Origin: Perca fluviatilis
Taxonomy: Eukaryota > Chordata > Actinopteri > Perciformes > Percidae
Reading direction: 5' to 3'
Length of the DNA stretch: 64,000 nt
Assembly (NCBI RefSeq): GCF_010015445.1
Contig: NC_053112.1
Location: 35,264,998 to 35,328,997, forward strand
Of this stretch, positions 38,830 through 52,790 are shown piece by piece (position 1 is the first letter of the stretch; each line of letters opens with the position of its first letter). The notes below the pieces were generated by a model. The model did not search any database, had not been told where the DNA came from, and was given only the letters and a program-made list of their open reading frames with translations. The position numbers and the translations under genes are program-made.

Positions 38830-40318
38830 CATAACACTTTACTCTGTAACTGGATGTCTGACTCATCAATCAGTCTAAAACTGCTAGGGCTGAGGAGCTC
38901 AACTCACAGTCTATCCCCATGAGTCATGTTACAGGGAGGTCTGGAGAACAACTTGTAACACTGTGTTCTGGCATTCAGCTGCCCTTAAATGTCAGCAGAA
39001 CAAATGAGCTTGTTTCTTACTTCAGGAGACAGAAAACAACAGCTGCTGAAAGATTTACCATTTTCAGTTCCTGGGCATACAAATCACTGAAGACCTTAAG
39101 GGACTACTGTACAAATCTACAGCAGTATGTAGCCTACACTTCTTATCGAGGTTGGAACATAAGCTGTCACAAGGTAATCTTAGGATCATACATGCCCAGT
39201 ATATTACAGGTCTCTATCGCATGCGCCACCGGACCTTGCCTCGGCATGCGCTTACAGGCACCTGGCGTGCTTGCATTCCACGCCATCCCCCACAACCTCC
39301 TCGTAAGTATTCCACCTGGAGGACGAAATAGAGATTAAAAACTTATCATTGCAAGTTTTATTTTTTCTGTAACTCAAACCACAATATTTCATTAACTTCA
39401 ACCATGTTCGTCTGCTTTTAAAAAAAGTACTCCAGCAATTTAGCATTGCAGTCCAATAACGTTGTCAGCCTGGGCATTTTTTTTAAAAAGTACGAAATCC
39501 GATTGGTCAAGTCTGGTAAGCTCGCTTCTTTTGAACTGCACAACAACATTTTGAATTAGTAGTCTTCAACCCAAGCTGACCCTGACTCAAGTGACATCCC
39601 TTGTTTATCAGATTTCACACAGCTCCCTCTGGAGACACAAAAGACTTCATACAACCTATTTTTCACATATGCAGTAGTATCCCCAAAAGACCTATAAACA
39701 GACTTCTGTAGTTTCACAAACAGTGTTTGATGTGTGAAGTCAGTGGAGTTCCTCTTTGACCATGACTTAATTTGATCCTTTCCCTACACAGTGGTTTGTA
39801 TGTAATCTGCAACAGTTTTGAAAGGCACTGACAAATTATGTTGTCCTACCAAAAACCTTTAAAACCAGAAAACGCTCTTATGGGTCATTTTTTATATATA
39901 AGGCAATATAAAACATTTACTTTAATAGGGCCCAACATTGAGTTTGGGTGGCTTGTTGATAACTAAGTAGGCCTCTGTACTTATCTTTAAATCAGAATAA
40001 GAAACAGTATGAGCACTTCACCTAAGACCAAAACAGCCCAGATTTGTAATGCTGAAAAGATTCAGTTAATAAATTAATCATTACACTCAGCCAAGGAGAG
40101 GAAGTTAAATGGCATATTTGTCTAGGGAAGATTGATGGCTTTATGTAGAGAAACCAAGGGGAAGGAATGGTATCAGATGAAGGCAAATAACTAAAGAATA
40201 TTGCTCAAGCTAAAACTGAAACATTCTGCTCATTATCACTGATGGTTAAAAACAATATCCTGGGTTTATAATAATGCTTGCATTTTATACCACTTTGTGG
40301 TACAAGCACTTATAATAA
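38830..40318. other. Non-coding stretch
   Basis: No gene recognised. The longest ORF (38919-39338) shows no domain. Confidence 0.45.
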
Positions 40319-40897
40319 GGCAGCACAAGTGTTGTAGTCATGACCACCTAAACTGAGACCAAGTCATTACCAAGACCAGTGTATCGAGACCCAGACAGGC
40401 TTTGAGGGGTTGAGACCAAGTCTAGTCAAGACCAAGACAGGCCGAGACCGAGTGAAGACCAAGACCAGACCAGGGGCCTCATTTATAAAACCTGTTACGC
40501 AAGAAAAAGTTGCGTGAAGCAGGGTGAAATTTTTCGTCGCAACATTCCTCGCAATAATCGGGATTTATAAAGAATTTCCATGCGTAAAAATGTTCCCAGT
40601 TTTCCGCAAACTTTTGACCACACGTGTGATCGTGCGTAATGCTCCCAAGGTTTTATTGACTGCGTTTTAGTGAACTCCGATGGTATGCCCGTTTTCCGAA
40701 CCTAACCCAGTTTTTGTTTTCCTGAACCCAACAATCCTGTTCTTGCTAAACCGACCCAGAGCCGGTCGCGGCGCCCGGCGAGGGGCTGCCAGCAACGGGG
40801 AGAGGCAGGGGCTCCTCCCACACCGTGCAGCGGAGGAAATGCGCTTTTCCTCCGCTGCTCTCCCCTGCCTCGCCCCGGGAAATGCGTTGTTTGTTTG

Positions 40898-41002
<105 letters not shown>

Positions 41003-41999
41003 TGTGCGTCTTTATGTGGTCGTGTCTGATTGTAGGTGTCTGTTTGTGGGAATGTTGTCTTTCTGCACCTGCTATTCCCAAACAGTTATCATACAAGTTA
41101 CCAAATTGTTACATTTCAAGCACTTTCACCTGTTTTGCACCAATAATGATCCAAAATCTTGTTTCTATTTTTACCTTTTTAATAACTGAATTTCCTTTCT
41201 CACAAAAAACGAAAATGATCATATGATCATAAATGTGATCTCACAGGGGTAAATGGCAAATATGAACCATAAATGATGTATATATCATTGGTAATTGAGC
41301 TCAATCTGTTAAGTATTAAGGCTGCGTAACAACAATATGAACACTAGGGTTACGGCTTCCAAACAGGATTTTGTTTCGCTGTTCTACCTCTGTTAGGAGC
41401 ACATCTATCTCACAATCACTGAATCGTGTTTTTTCCCCATTTTCCCGTTTCGTGATTGGTGATCAATTGCTCCTTTCAAGTCTGGAATATTCATTGATTG
41501 ATTAACATGGACCTTATTAGGACACTGCTCAAATTGATCTGAATGATCCACATTCCCCCCAAAAAACCCATAGAAAACAAATTAAGATTATTTTTCACCT
41601 CTTTTACTGTCATTAGTGTATCATGACAAATGCCTAAAGTAATTAACAGAGGTGTCAAGTAACAAAGTACAAATACTTCGTTACCTTACTTAAGTAGAAA
41701 TTTTGGGTATCTATACTTTACTGGAGTAATTATTTTACAGCAGACTTTTAACTTCTGTTCCTTACATTTTCTCGCACATATCTGTACTTTCTACTCCTTA
41801 CATTTTAAAAATAGCCTTGTTACTCAGTTCAGCTTGTTTTCATTCTGGCTTGTCATCGTTCAAAAACACACACAAAAAAACAACCTATCCAGATAAATCG
41901 CACCATCCAGATAGAGTGAATTTGATTGTGGTTGGATGAGAAGTATAAACATATACCATTCCAACACCCTATTGGTTTGCAGCGATCCATCGCACCTGC

Positions 42000-43140
42000 A
42001 CAGACCCGTGCTAATACGGCACCGGTGCCTTAACGACCGTTATCTACCGGACCGAATAGCAATGCAGATTTCGGTGCCTTATTAGGTGTCACTTAAATGC
42101 CTGCGCTTCTCTCTGATGCTCCGAAAACGGACGTTAGAGGGAACTGAGACATCGCCACACGGGACACTAGTTAACACCACACTCAACAGCAGGTAAAGTT
42201 AGCCTACCGTTAGCTAGCAGCTGGAGTAAACATGGTTAAAATGCTGACAGCTAAACGGTGTAAAAGTGTGTCTGTATTTCACTGGAGAGGATTGTAACAC
42301 CAGACTGTAGCTGCCTTGGTCTGAAAAACACAGACTCAGCCTGAAATAAGTTATTGTTATTACATTTTTAAAGCGCCCATATTATGCTCATTTTCAGGTT
42401 CATAACTGTATTTTAAGTTTGTACCAGAATAGGTTTACATGGTTTAATTTTCAAAAAACACCATATTGTTGTTGCACAGCTCTCTCTCACTGCTGCAGAT
42501 CCTCTTTTCACCTGGTTTCTGTTTTAGCTACAGAGAGACCTCTTTTCTTCTTCTTCTTCTGTACTATCTTTAATTGCACTCGCACATGCGCAGTAGCTCA
42601 GATGTAGATCATGTCAGCTAGCTAACTCTAGAGACAGTAAAAGAAAGCCTGTTTCTTCAACTTTGGTCAGTTACAAGGCAGGATTAGCTGGGAGACTTCT
42701 AAATGAGGGCGCACATGTAAGTAGTTCTTTTGTAGATTATGGTGAACTTGTGTGTGTTGTAGCAGTGCTTTGCTATTGAGAACGACGTAGCATGCTAGCG
42801 TTAGCCGGCTAACGCTAATGCTACGAGCTAACGGTTGTGGTTAGCCAGCTCATTTCGGACTGTGACGTCACAGTCCGAGGCCGATTTTGAACAGCTCACT
42901 AGGAGACTGAAAGCAGGACACATTCAGAAACCGTATCTCACTCAAAACACCATGGATGGATTTTTTTCAAAGTGTGTATGTGTGTGGAAGCACCAGAGAC
43001 ACAAAAGAACACCCCAAATCCCAGAATAAGTGTTTTTTTCATAATATGGGCACTTTAATAAATCATTTAATTTTGATCTTGTGGCCTTAGCAATACACAA
43101 GCCGTTCTTTAATGTCGCCTTGTGCCCTTTTTTTTATTTA
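42000..43140. repeat. Segment related to the 52815-53519 element
   Basis: Shared phrases include gttagcctaccgttagctag, cagctggagtaaaca, gtgtctgtatttcactg and ggccttagcaata. They match 52945-53050 and 53354-53369 in order, interrupted here by the MITE at 42368-43058. The terminal repeats of the related element are not preserved. Confidence 0.65.
42368..43058. mobile_element. Innermost piggyBac-like MITE with TTAA ends
   Basis: Bounded by TTAA at 42368-42371 and 43055-43058. The ends are AGCGCCCATATTATG and, inverted, AGTGCCCATATTATG. The uninterrupted relative at 53327-53350 shows what the target looked like. No ORF of note. Confidence 0.8.
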
Positions 43141-43695
43141 GATCAACTTTTAATTGTTTTATATTTTTGAACATACAGAACAGACAAATACAATTGAACA
43201 AGGTGCTCCTTTTTTAAATAGAGAGAAGGGATGTGTCACATTTTTCAGCCCTTCTGAGTTTGCAGGTATGATTCTAATATGTTTTAAACATTATAGTCAT
43301 AATGGCCTTTAGAAAAATGTTTTTTTTTGTGGAGGTGGGGTAATGCACTATAGGCCCCTGTGGGGCGGGCTAAGCTTTTGTCCGTAATGCATTTTTTCCC
43401 CCTTACATTACTTTTACTTTTATACTCTAAGTAGTTTTGAAACCAGTACTTTTACACTTTTACTTGAGTAAAAAACTTGAACCCTAGTATCTGTACTTCT
43501 ACTTGAGTAATGAATGTGAATACTTTTGACACCTCTGGTAATGTCAGGTAATGTCTGGTAAAAGGCAGTCTGAGACCGAGAAAAGACCGAATAAAAATGT
43601 GTTCAATTCCGAAACAACCGAGACCTTCATATAGTGGTTTTGAGACCGGTTTTGAGACCAAGACCGATCTGCAGTACTATAACACTGGGCAGCAC

Positions 43696-44044
43696 ACTAT
43701 CCAACAGTGTGTTGACAGGGTAAGAGATGTTGAGAGTTTGGTTGTGTTTATCTGACCTAATGGCTCCACCTGCCAATCGTGCAAGGGCTCTTTTGACCCA
43801 GCTTTTAGCCCATGGCCTCCCTCGACTGCCCCTTGTAATTACTCCGTATAATCACAGAGTTTTCACCCCCCGCAGTTTTAGCTAAGCTGGTGGTGTGCAA
43901 GAGGCCTCCTAAGAGCAGAGGGACAGCAATTTTTGCTGACTTTAAGTACACTATACAGTATATCCTAATACCATCACAGGCTGCTGATTTACACCATATT
44001 CATACCAACCTAAGCATCAAATTGTCTTTGTGTAGATAGGCAGG
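43696..44044. other. Non-coding stretch
   Basis: Nothing recognised. Confidence 0.5.
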
Positions 44045-44047
44045 TAA

Positions 44048-44651
44048 TGGCGTGGACACATTAAGCCGACGGCCGACCGTTGACAGAAAAGCCAGTCGAG
44101 ATGATCAGTCGCGTCCCCGAGGTCCAAAAAACTGCCTCGGGACACACTAAGGTGACACCAACTTGAGAAACGTAATACGTCTTCATAACAGCAGGTGGAA
44201 CTACTCCGTATTGTTGCCCAAGAAATGAAAACCGGCAGCTGATTGGACGAACGCGTCACATGGTTTTGTTTTCTCTGGAAATTCAAAGCCAGACTGTCAT
44301 GGCGGCCGTTCAGAATACGATCTCATATTGTACTAAAATAGTTCATGTTTCTGAAAACATTTTAAGTGAGAAATAGGCCATGCAGTTCCTGAATCTGTCT
44401 TCATTTCAGCTCAGCAAAGGTCAGTTTAAAAGATTTTCGTCAGATTTTGAGACTCTAGTCACGCTCATTCCGTTCGCCATTTCCGGGTGAGTCCCGACTG
44501 CCCTGCCGGCAACTGAACATGTCAGGTCGGCCAAAATGAACGCCGACAGCCCCCCAGACTGACGACGGCACGGGACACACCGAACAGACTCGAGTCACAG
44601 ACCTCGCCAGATTGTCTAACGGCCGATTATCGGCTTAATGTGTCCCCACCT
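44048..44651. mobile_element. TAA-flanked DNA element, copy 3
   Basis: A 604-bp element with ends tggcgtggacacattaagccg and, inverted, aggtggggacacattaagccg. TAA is on both sides (44045-44047 and 44652-44654). Same orientation as copy 2, opposite to copy 1. CpG-rich interior, no intact ORF. Confidence 0.85.
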
Positions 44652-44654
44652 TAA

Positions 44655-47600
44655 CAGTGATTGATTGACTGTGCTCAGGAATGTAATTTTAGTCAAATTG
44701 GTTGCTTTCTTCCTGGTTTTGGGAAAAAAGCATTGCAAAATACAGAGCCAATAATAGCACCCCGATGACAGATGGAGGTTTCATTGTAAACATTTGTGCT
44801 TGTCATCTAAATGTTACAAAAATGGCAAATATGAATCGTGGAGAGTCAGTGAAACACTGTGATAGCATCCTAATGATTATCTTCAAGAGCATTAAGTGCA
44901 AACTCAGCAGCTATAAATGTCAACAAAGCACAGTGTTATTGTGCATTATTGTCTCTTGTGTATGGCTTATGTAACGAGGTGCTACAGAAAAAGCATAAAA
45001 AAGCAATGCACTTTTACACACCATGCTCCATAACCATAATCAGGCTTTAAAGCACCCAAATGGACAGGGTGGCTGTGGATAGTTTAGGGCGACAAAAAGA
45101 GAAGTGAAGGGGACAGATTTAAGTCAGAGTTGGCTGCTTTACAAGATTATTAGGACCTTGTTTGAATCCAGAACACGTACCACAAAGTTAACGTTTTCCC
45201 AAAGTTGGGTTACTTGTATTTTAATATATCGAGTTGCTGATTAAGAGATATTAGGTGTTTACTGTGAAGGTAATGCAATGTGTGTGTTCTCCTCACATCT
45301 CTGTGATCACAGCCCCTAGCATTGTAGCATGCACCCACACTGCTTAGAAACATGAACACAGATCTAAGCACCAGACCAGAGCCCTAATGATACCACACAT
45401 CAAACTATGTTTCTTTTAAAGATGACACAGATATTCATTAGCGTTCCAGGCTCAGGGACAGCTTCATCCCACTGGCTTGTGAATTGTGAATTCGTAAACC
45501 CTCTGTGTGTGCAGTGGCGCAAAAAGTGGGTATGTGCTATATGCGGCGCATAGGGGCGCAGCACCATAGGGGGCGCCAAAGCAATGGTAAAAAATAATAA
45601 CAAAAATAAAAATATACTTTATATCAATTGTTTTGGTATTTTCTATATGTAGCTGCTGTTGTGCATTTCTAAATCATTTCTGCATTTCCTCAATGTTATT
45701 ATATAACATTTTAGAGGACTAACAGGCTAGAGTAGGCGCCCTGTATATATATAAAATACTTCTCATTATATTTAATACGTTCCTGTTTACATTCAGTTTA
45801 GTCATTTGTGATACTGTCTACACAAATGTATATTATTCATTTGATTTATTTTAGCACTTTATCATAGATTTAGATTTTGCTTTTACTTGCGTGACTTTCT
45901 TTTTTATCGATATTTATTGAGCGTTGTGGTTGGAGGGTGCCTGATGCCTAAGATTTTCAGTGCCTACAACTGCTGATGCTTTAAAGCCATCTGGAGCAAT
46001 CGGAGACCTTGAGCCACCAAATGTAGTTGATAGATTTCACATTTCCACCACAACTCAGCTAAACACTGCATTGATCAGCCAGATGGTGGTTGTAACATGC
46101 AACGTTATGTTTTAGGCTATAATTCTTGACCCATATGGTACTGAATTAAAATGTTTTTGTTATTTATTCTATTACATTTTCCCAGCCATTTTGAATTGTA
46201 TGCAATCCCCTTTTTACTTTCCTCGCAAAGTTGATTAAATCTACTAGTTGGGATGGCCAGTGGTTTCATCATAGACTATTTGGTCATGATCCAGAGGGCA
46301 ACCTTAAAAAACTTTTTTCCCAGAGTTGACTCAATATCCTAGCAAATGTCAGCATATTTCAGCTGGTTGTATATTCCCGTTTTTGCAGAGTTTTGACTTT
46401 TAAAAATGTTTAATTGTGATGCATAAACAACAAAGTTGCTGATTCAAATGCACAAGGTGGATAGAATGGGAGCAGTTTGATGGAGAAGTTTAAAATCTCT
46501 ACACTAACTTGGCAAAAACACCATATATACTCTATAGTTAAACTTCCCATGGCGATTACACAGAACAACCAAAATTGGCTTTACTGTTTACTGTTTGGTT
46601 TGGGCCACAAAACCTCCATTAAATTTATCCTCAAATGTATCCTTAAGTTCAGTGCTACATCCAGAGATTCCAAACAGGGAGAGAACCAACATGAATAATC
46701 AATAATGAAGACTTACATATAAAGAGAACGCAAAATGCAACAATCTCAACATTTAATGCTACAGCACTTAAAATCCATACATATTTCTGCTGTGCCTCCA
46801 AAGTCTGTCAGATCACATTTGGTCATGCTGTGTAGCGACAAACTGGCAATTTAGCAAATTTACATATGTGCGTGTGTGCATGTGTGTGACTCATGGGACT
46901 TGGACCACACTTAAGGAAACTTGCAGCTATTTTTAGGCAGCAGAGCCTCTGTGAATGCACGGAAATAAAAGTAATATTGCAGAGTAGGCTGGTTACGTCC
47001 AAAGCAATGTACGTGTAACAATGGTCCAAAGTTTAAATTGTCATTAAAAGCCATAAACACTGTTCATATCCCAAATATTTAGGCTCATTTACATGAAATA
47101 TTTTATACAATGAGTGGAGATGAATTCAATGTGTTGTTTTTGTGACTTGACAAACACGCTAAACATGCCAAAAACACAATTTATATTAACTGCTCTTAGA
47201 CAATTATCTTAGTGACGCCAAACCACCTTCAAAAGTTGTTTTAGTTACTTTTATTGATTAGTCTTACTGTAAAATGTACAGACATTTTATTTCTGGCACA
47301 ATATCTAACCAAAGTCAATGAAATATCACAACCCACATGTAGAATTTGAACCTGACATTTCCATTTTCTAAGCTTTCAAACATATCATATATGATAAGAA
47401 AAGAATGAAGCGCATGTGTATTCTGACTAACACAGCAGCAAACACAGCAGATTGCACAGCACACTGTTGGACTGAGCTGTTGGGTTAATCTGTGATTTGT
47501 TATGTCAGGAGCTGATTTAGCAGAGTTTTCAAGGGTCTTACCCCACTGTATCAAACCATCCTATCAGCATATACATATAAGAAACATCCCAGGCCCTAGT

Positions 47601-50600
47601 CTATGTAATACTAAGGGACTGTTTTTTTATTTTTTTATTTAAGGGGCTACTGGAGGAGTTTTGGGATCTTTAGTCAAAATAGACTGGACCATCCCTTTGC
47701 CACTAATACATTTCTCTATGACCCTCCAAAATGATTAGGAAAAGAGGCATGACCCTCCCCAACAATATGTTGATGCCTTCTGTACTGATTTGTGCTTGGC
47801 AAAGATGTACAGATAGCCACTCTTTTTTTACAACCATGACATACATGACTTGACCTCTGCTTTCTCATTTTACACATCACACTCCACCAACATGGTGACC
47901 ATTTCAGTAGATTTATTCACTAACATTGTTGTGGAAACACAGTAAGCATGGAAACTAAATGCACACTTCCTACATTACTTCAAATACTAAGTTACTCATC
48001 TAGTAAACTAGTATTCACATGAAATAAAACAATAAAACATTGAGACCATTCAACAAAGCACACTGGGTAATAACCAATATTGACAGCTGGCCAACCCAAT
48101 CAGAAATTCAAAGTTAAGTGTGTTTGTGTGAAAAGTGCTGCAACAATCACAACAACCATGGATTGCTGTTGTGGCCAACAACTGGAAACTTTATACATTG
48201 TTAGTCTGCTATTTCATTACTTAATTCACTTCTGAGACTTTTTTATGCGAGAAATCAGCTATGTAGAGCTCAAATATGGGCCGTTTTACAAAAATTGATG
48301 GCTAATTGCAAATTTGGTCAGACTCTGTCGGAGTTCAGAAGCTCCACAGTCTGACTTCACAGACCCCGCTGTGAGCTGGCTGGAGCTCTATAGATAGGAT
48401 TGGAGATGAGAAGTTTAACTGCCACTTAGCACCAACTGCAATGTTTAATTTTAAATGAATGTAGCCTAAAGGCAGTCTGGCACACATGGATGCTCAGTGA
48501 TGATAGCGATGGGGGGCTGAGACTGAGAGCTACATGGAAAAGTATGCACCAAACAAGCCACTTTGAAATGTTGCTGTTTTCATGAATACAAAAGTTGGGT
48601 GACCCCCCCCAGACAACATAACGTTGGGTGACCCTCCCCTTAACAAAGAATAAAAAGATGTGACCCTCCCCTATTTTCCTCCGGTGGTCCATTCCATAAA
48701 TACCGAACGGTCGATAATGTTTTTTTTTTTTTTATTGATAATAAACAGGTAAACTTTCAATAATAGTACAGGTTTAGACTTTTAAAAACATCACAAAACC
48801 ATATACCTCACAAATACAGAACAAACATCCCCACCCTCCCCCATCCCATGGCGACCCCTAATGTTTTTTTAATGAGCAAATGTTTAAACACAGGAAAACA
48901 TATTTGAAATACTTTGTATCATCATCATTACCGATGTCTGAGAGGACGTCAGTACTCAACAGTCCAAAGAAGAAAAACAAACAATCAACTTAGTTTGAGT
49001 CTCGGTTCAGTGGGTCATTTCTCTGAGAGCGCACTCGACTCGAACACAACAGCTTAACAGAATGAGAAAACAGCACGGCGAACTACCGAGTAAACAACAG
49101 GGAGGCAGATGTGGCAGTGTCCCCCTTGTCTGTTTGACAGAAACAGCAATAACGAGCATCAGTGTAAATAATAAGAAAACAGCAGTACAGACGAGAGAGA
49201 GTCGCCCACAGGGGAACCGTGATGACTGCATAAACAAGAGGGATGGCGAGAGATAATAAAACACCGTGATGAGATGGGGGCGGCTGGGGGTTGGTTCTGC
49301 ATCAGATCATAGAGTTTGTGTTCATCTCTGCAAAGCCATGTGTCTACAGCATTACTTTTCTTTACATTTAATTAAACAATGACAGGAGGCAGAGCATATT
49401 TGCCTGTAAATGTAAGCAAAGGCACTGCTCACTGCAAAGCAGCATTACTCTACTTAAGTATTACAAACAAGACTGGAAATGGAAATTTCTGTTACCTTTA
49501 AGATAGAAAGCACCTCATTTAGTAACAAATTATTATTCTGATTGTTATAAGGTAAGCGGTGATGTGTGGGTATTTCAGGTGAATGTTATTTTTATTAATT
49601 TTTTTTGCAGAAGGGCTCAAGATAAGGTGTAGGACTCTGAAGTGTATGATGAACAGACAAAGCCATACCTATTTTTAATTGGGCTGTCTATCATTTAACA
49701 CATACGTTGTATGGTATAAGTCTTTGGATACTTTTTTTTTTGCTATTTGTCAACTTCTCTTATTCTCTCCTGTGGTCTCCCTCAGCAGAACAATCCGTCT
49801 TTCTCCCTCCCTCCCTCACACTCTCTCACTCATTCTGTCAGAGGTTGATTCAGGTAAATTGTTTTTAGAGGTGGGGAGACACATTACTGACTGTCGTATT
49901 GCCAAGTGTAAATTGCCTTGAGCTCATTCAAATCTTACAAATGCATTTTACTGTTCAACTCTTTAAAAGTTTTAAGAACATTCTTATTGTCTGACTTCCC
50001 AGAATTAAACCTTATTGCTTTTACTGAAGGGATATTGGCGACAGCCATTATAAAGTTTAAAATTACAGAGCAGAGATTGACTGTATTCTCAGTAAATAGT
50101 CAGCTGTAGCTTAAAAAACAATCATGTAATGCGATGCAATATCCCTGAAGCAAATGAGCACGACAACACATCCATGTTTATTTGTTTGCTTCACTGTGTT
50201 TTTCTGGCGCATTGCTGCATGGAATAATGTGAAACCATTGATAAGGAACGTGTATTGCATTACCCATGTCCGCGTGCACTTGCATTATGCATGTGTATCC
50301 TTGTATACATGCATGTAAACAAACAAAACATGGACCCTCGCGTAAAATTACTCCATAACACTACTAATATTGGATTTGACTTCTGTCTTTGAAATGTGTC
50401 TCAGACAGTACAAATAATGTGTAACATAAAATAATATATTTAAAGTAAACGTGAAACTAACTAGCCGGCATTATGATGAATGGCCACTGTTTAACTTAGT
50501 GCGACCGCACAGGAGCTATTGGTCAGATGATTTCTGGAGATGAATAGCATCAAACAAATGATGGGGGAGAGCTGTGATACTAGAAAGAAATCAGACCGTA

Positions 50601-51756
50601 AGATAAAACATGATATATATGTATTATTAATAATTTGTCAAATACTTTGGTTTATGACCAACCTGCAAAAATAATGACATCGCCTTATCTATACTTTGTA
50701 TTGAGTGCCAATTACCAAATGTTAGCATGCTACCATGCTAAACAATATAGTAAACATTATACCTGCTTAACATCTGCATGTTAGCATTGTCATTGTTACC
50801 TTGTTAGCATGCCAATGTTAGCATTCAGCTCAAAAGACAGCCTCATAGAGCTGCTGTCAGCCTTGTTGTACTGTCACATTTTGTACTGAAAGAACATAAC
50901 ATATCACAACATGTCATGGCATAAACTGTACTTTCACTTAAAAACAGAACAGTGCACATGACCAGCATAGCTGCTACAGTGCTCTCAGCTGCCCTCTCAG
51001 CTGCATTAAGGTTTAATTCCTTTAGGGAATTGAACCAATGACCTTTTTAGTCACAATCGATGTGCTCCAGCATGCCTACAGTACACTGACTCAAACCTCC
51101 AGAGACAAAAGGTAAAGAGCATTTCAAAGCCAAGGACCTCCAGCTCCTCTCAGTCCCATGAAATTGTCATGGCTTATGCCTTCGTCCAGCCTTTTTCTTT
51201 TCACCTCCACTGTTCTTCTCCTTACTACCCCTTTTATTTGTTTCACTTCTTTTGCTTGTTCAATACAGCCTCTTCTCATCTCCAACATACTAACATCATT
51301 TGCAATGGCTCGCTCCATAAGATCCTCCTGTCCTAGACCCAAACGAGAAACTGTATTCTGCATCACTGTCCATGAGACAAATCCCTGTATTATGACTTTA
51401 ACTGGTGCCTAAAGTGATGCAGATTCTCCCTCAGCGAGCAAACTAAATCAGATTATAGCCGCTTGTTCTTGAGATCAGACAACAGGAGACCTTATTAACA
51501 TCTTATCAGGCCTAAATAATCCAACAGAATCAAGTGGCGGCACACATTGCACATTGCAAAACAACCATGTCAAATTAGTTCACCAAATTGTCAGCCCAAA
51601 GTAATTCATTCAGCGAATTTACAGGATCAGGCTTTGATTAAACTGTGTAATGGTCACAGGAGGAAATAAATGGAAATAATGAATAATTATGATAATTAAG
51701 GTAAGGATCTTGAGTCATTACATGGTACAGGTTTGTGTACAAAATTAAATGACTAG
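44655..51756. other. Long non-coding stretch
   Basis: About 7 kb without a recognised gene. It contains a segment at 45515-45600 starting cagtggcgcaaaaagtggg that resembles one end of a hAT element. C-rich and AT-rich blocks lie near 48600-48860, including a T run followed by ttattgataataaacaggta that may be the tail of a retroposed sequence. A gttagcatgc-rich dispersed repeat spans 50715-50835. None has clear boundaries. Confidence 0.45.
50715..50835. repeat. GTTAGCATGC-rich dispersed repeat fragment
   Basis: Several variants of gttagcatgctaacat-like phrases in 120 bases, a pattern I associate with common perch-like fish interspersed repeats. Confidence 0.4.
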
Positions 51757-51764
51757 GTTTTAAA

Positions 51765-52069
51765 TAGAGATGTTCCAATACCATTTTTTTCCTTCCTGAT
51801 ACCAATGCCTGAACTTGCGTATCGGCCGATACAGAGTACCGATCTAATACCAGTGCACAGAATGAATGCTATATAACCTTCTTTTATCTAGTTTGACAGT
51901 TAGTCACAATGAGAAAAGAACATAAATAAACTACTTTAAAGTAGGTTTTTCATGGTTAAATTACATGGTATCGAATCGGTGCACTCACGTACTTGCCGAT
52001 ACCAATACTAGCATTTTACGCAGAATCAGAGGAATTTCTGATACTAGTATCAGTATTGGCACAACTCTA
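51765..52069. mobile_element. hAT-like MITE with TSD GTTTTAAA
   Basis: A 305-bp element starting TAGAGATGTTCCAATACCA and ending TATTGGCACAACTCTA. GTTTTAAA is duplicated at 51757-51764 and 52070-52077. Interior with gccgataccaat motifs on both sides. No ORF. Confidence 0.9.
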
Positions 52070-52525
52070 GTTTTAAACCCAAGATGAGTTGCTTAACAGC
52101 ATCTGCTTTCCAGGCAGTTGATGACATTGAATATGTTTGGAAAGCTTTTATACTTATAGACGATTGGATTTTACAGTACACAGTCAGCCTTCACTTGACA
52201 TTCTGAATCCCTGTTATCACACACACTCAAAGAATTGTGAAGATGTGTGCAGTTGACACTTGCTTGACTGCTTATTGGATGTGTTGAAAGAGCTGCACTG
52301 TAAATGTTAAGTCATACTGAGGTTAGAATTGAACCAAGACAAGTATCTCACTCTCGAACCTCTGTCATCGTATTTAAAGCTTATACTCTGCATTGCACTG
52401 TATGTCCCGAGGCCAGAGATTATACAGGATTAATGCAAGGACAAACACACTTGCCCTGATATAATGCTTGTATTATGTGTGGTGAACAAGACAAATGATG
52501 TGTCCTGGGATTCAAGAAAAAAACG

Positions 52526-52531
<6 letters not shown>

Positions 52532-52565
<34 letters not shown>

Positions 52566-52670
52566 GTGTGTGTGTGTGCGCGTACGTACGTGCGTGCATG
52601 CATGCGTGTGTGTACTTGTGTGTGTACGTGTGTGTGTATGTGTGTGTGTGTACGTGTATGTGTGTGTGAG
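52532..52670. repeat. (GT)n with alternating ACGT/GCAT variants
   Basis: GT repeat moving into cgtacgtacgtgcgtgcatgc and back to GT; alternating purine-pyrimidine throughout, so potentially Z-forming. Confidence 0.9.
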
Positions 52671-52790
52671 AGACAGTGATATATGTGTACAGTTTTCATG
52701 TGAGCAAGATGTTTGGGGGAAATAAAGAATTCACAGAAATGCCATTGGCCATCACATGGTATCATTATTAATATAACATCATGAAAAATT

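Larger units (their letters stand above)
41647..43537. mobile_element. Nested hAT-like element with CAGAGGTGTCAA ends
   Basis: A 1,891-bp element with ends CAGAGGTGTCAAG and, inverted, CAGAGGTGTCAAA, and subterminal acttgagtaa / tacttt repeats on both sides. The flanks GTAATTAA and GTAATGTC agree only in the first five bases, so the TSD is not proven. It contains a segment related to 52815-53519 and a further MITE at 42368-43058. Confidence 0.7.

Noticed and set aside
38919..39338. 139-residue ORF as a possible host exon
   Set aside because: No recognisable domain, no clear splice sites at conserved positions, and composition like its surroundings.
42780..42835. tRNA-like or hairpin RNA at gctagcgttagccggctaacgc
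   Set aside because: It is a short palindromic run inside a MITE; no cloverleaf or promoter boxes can be placed.
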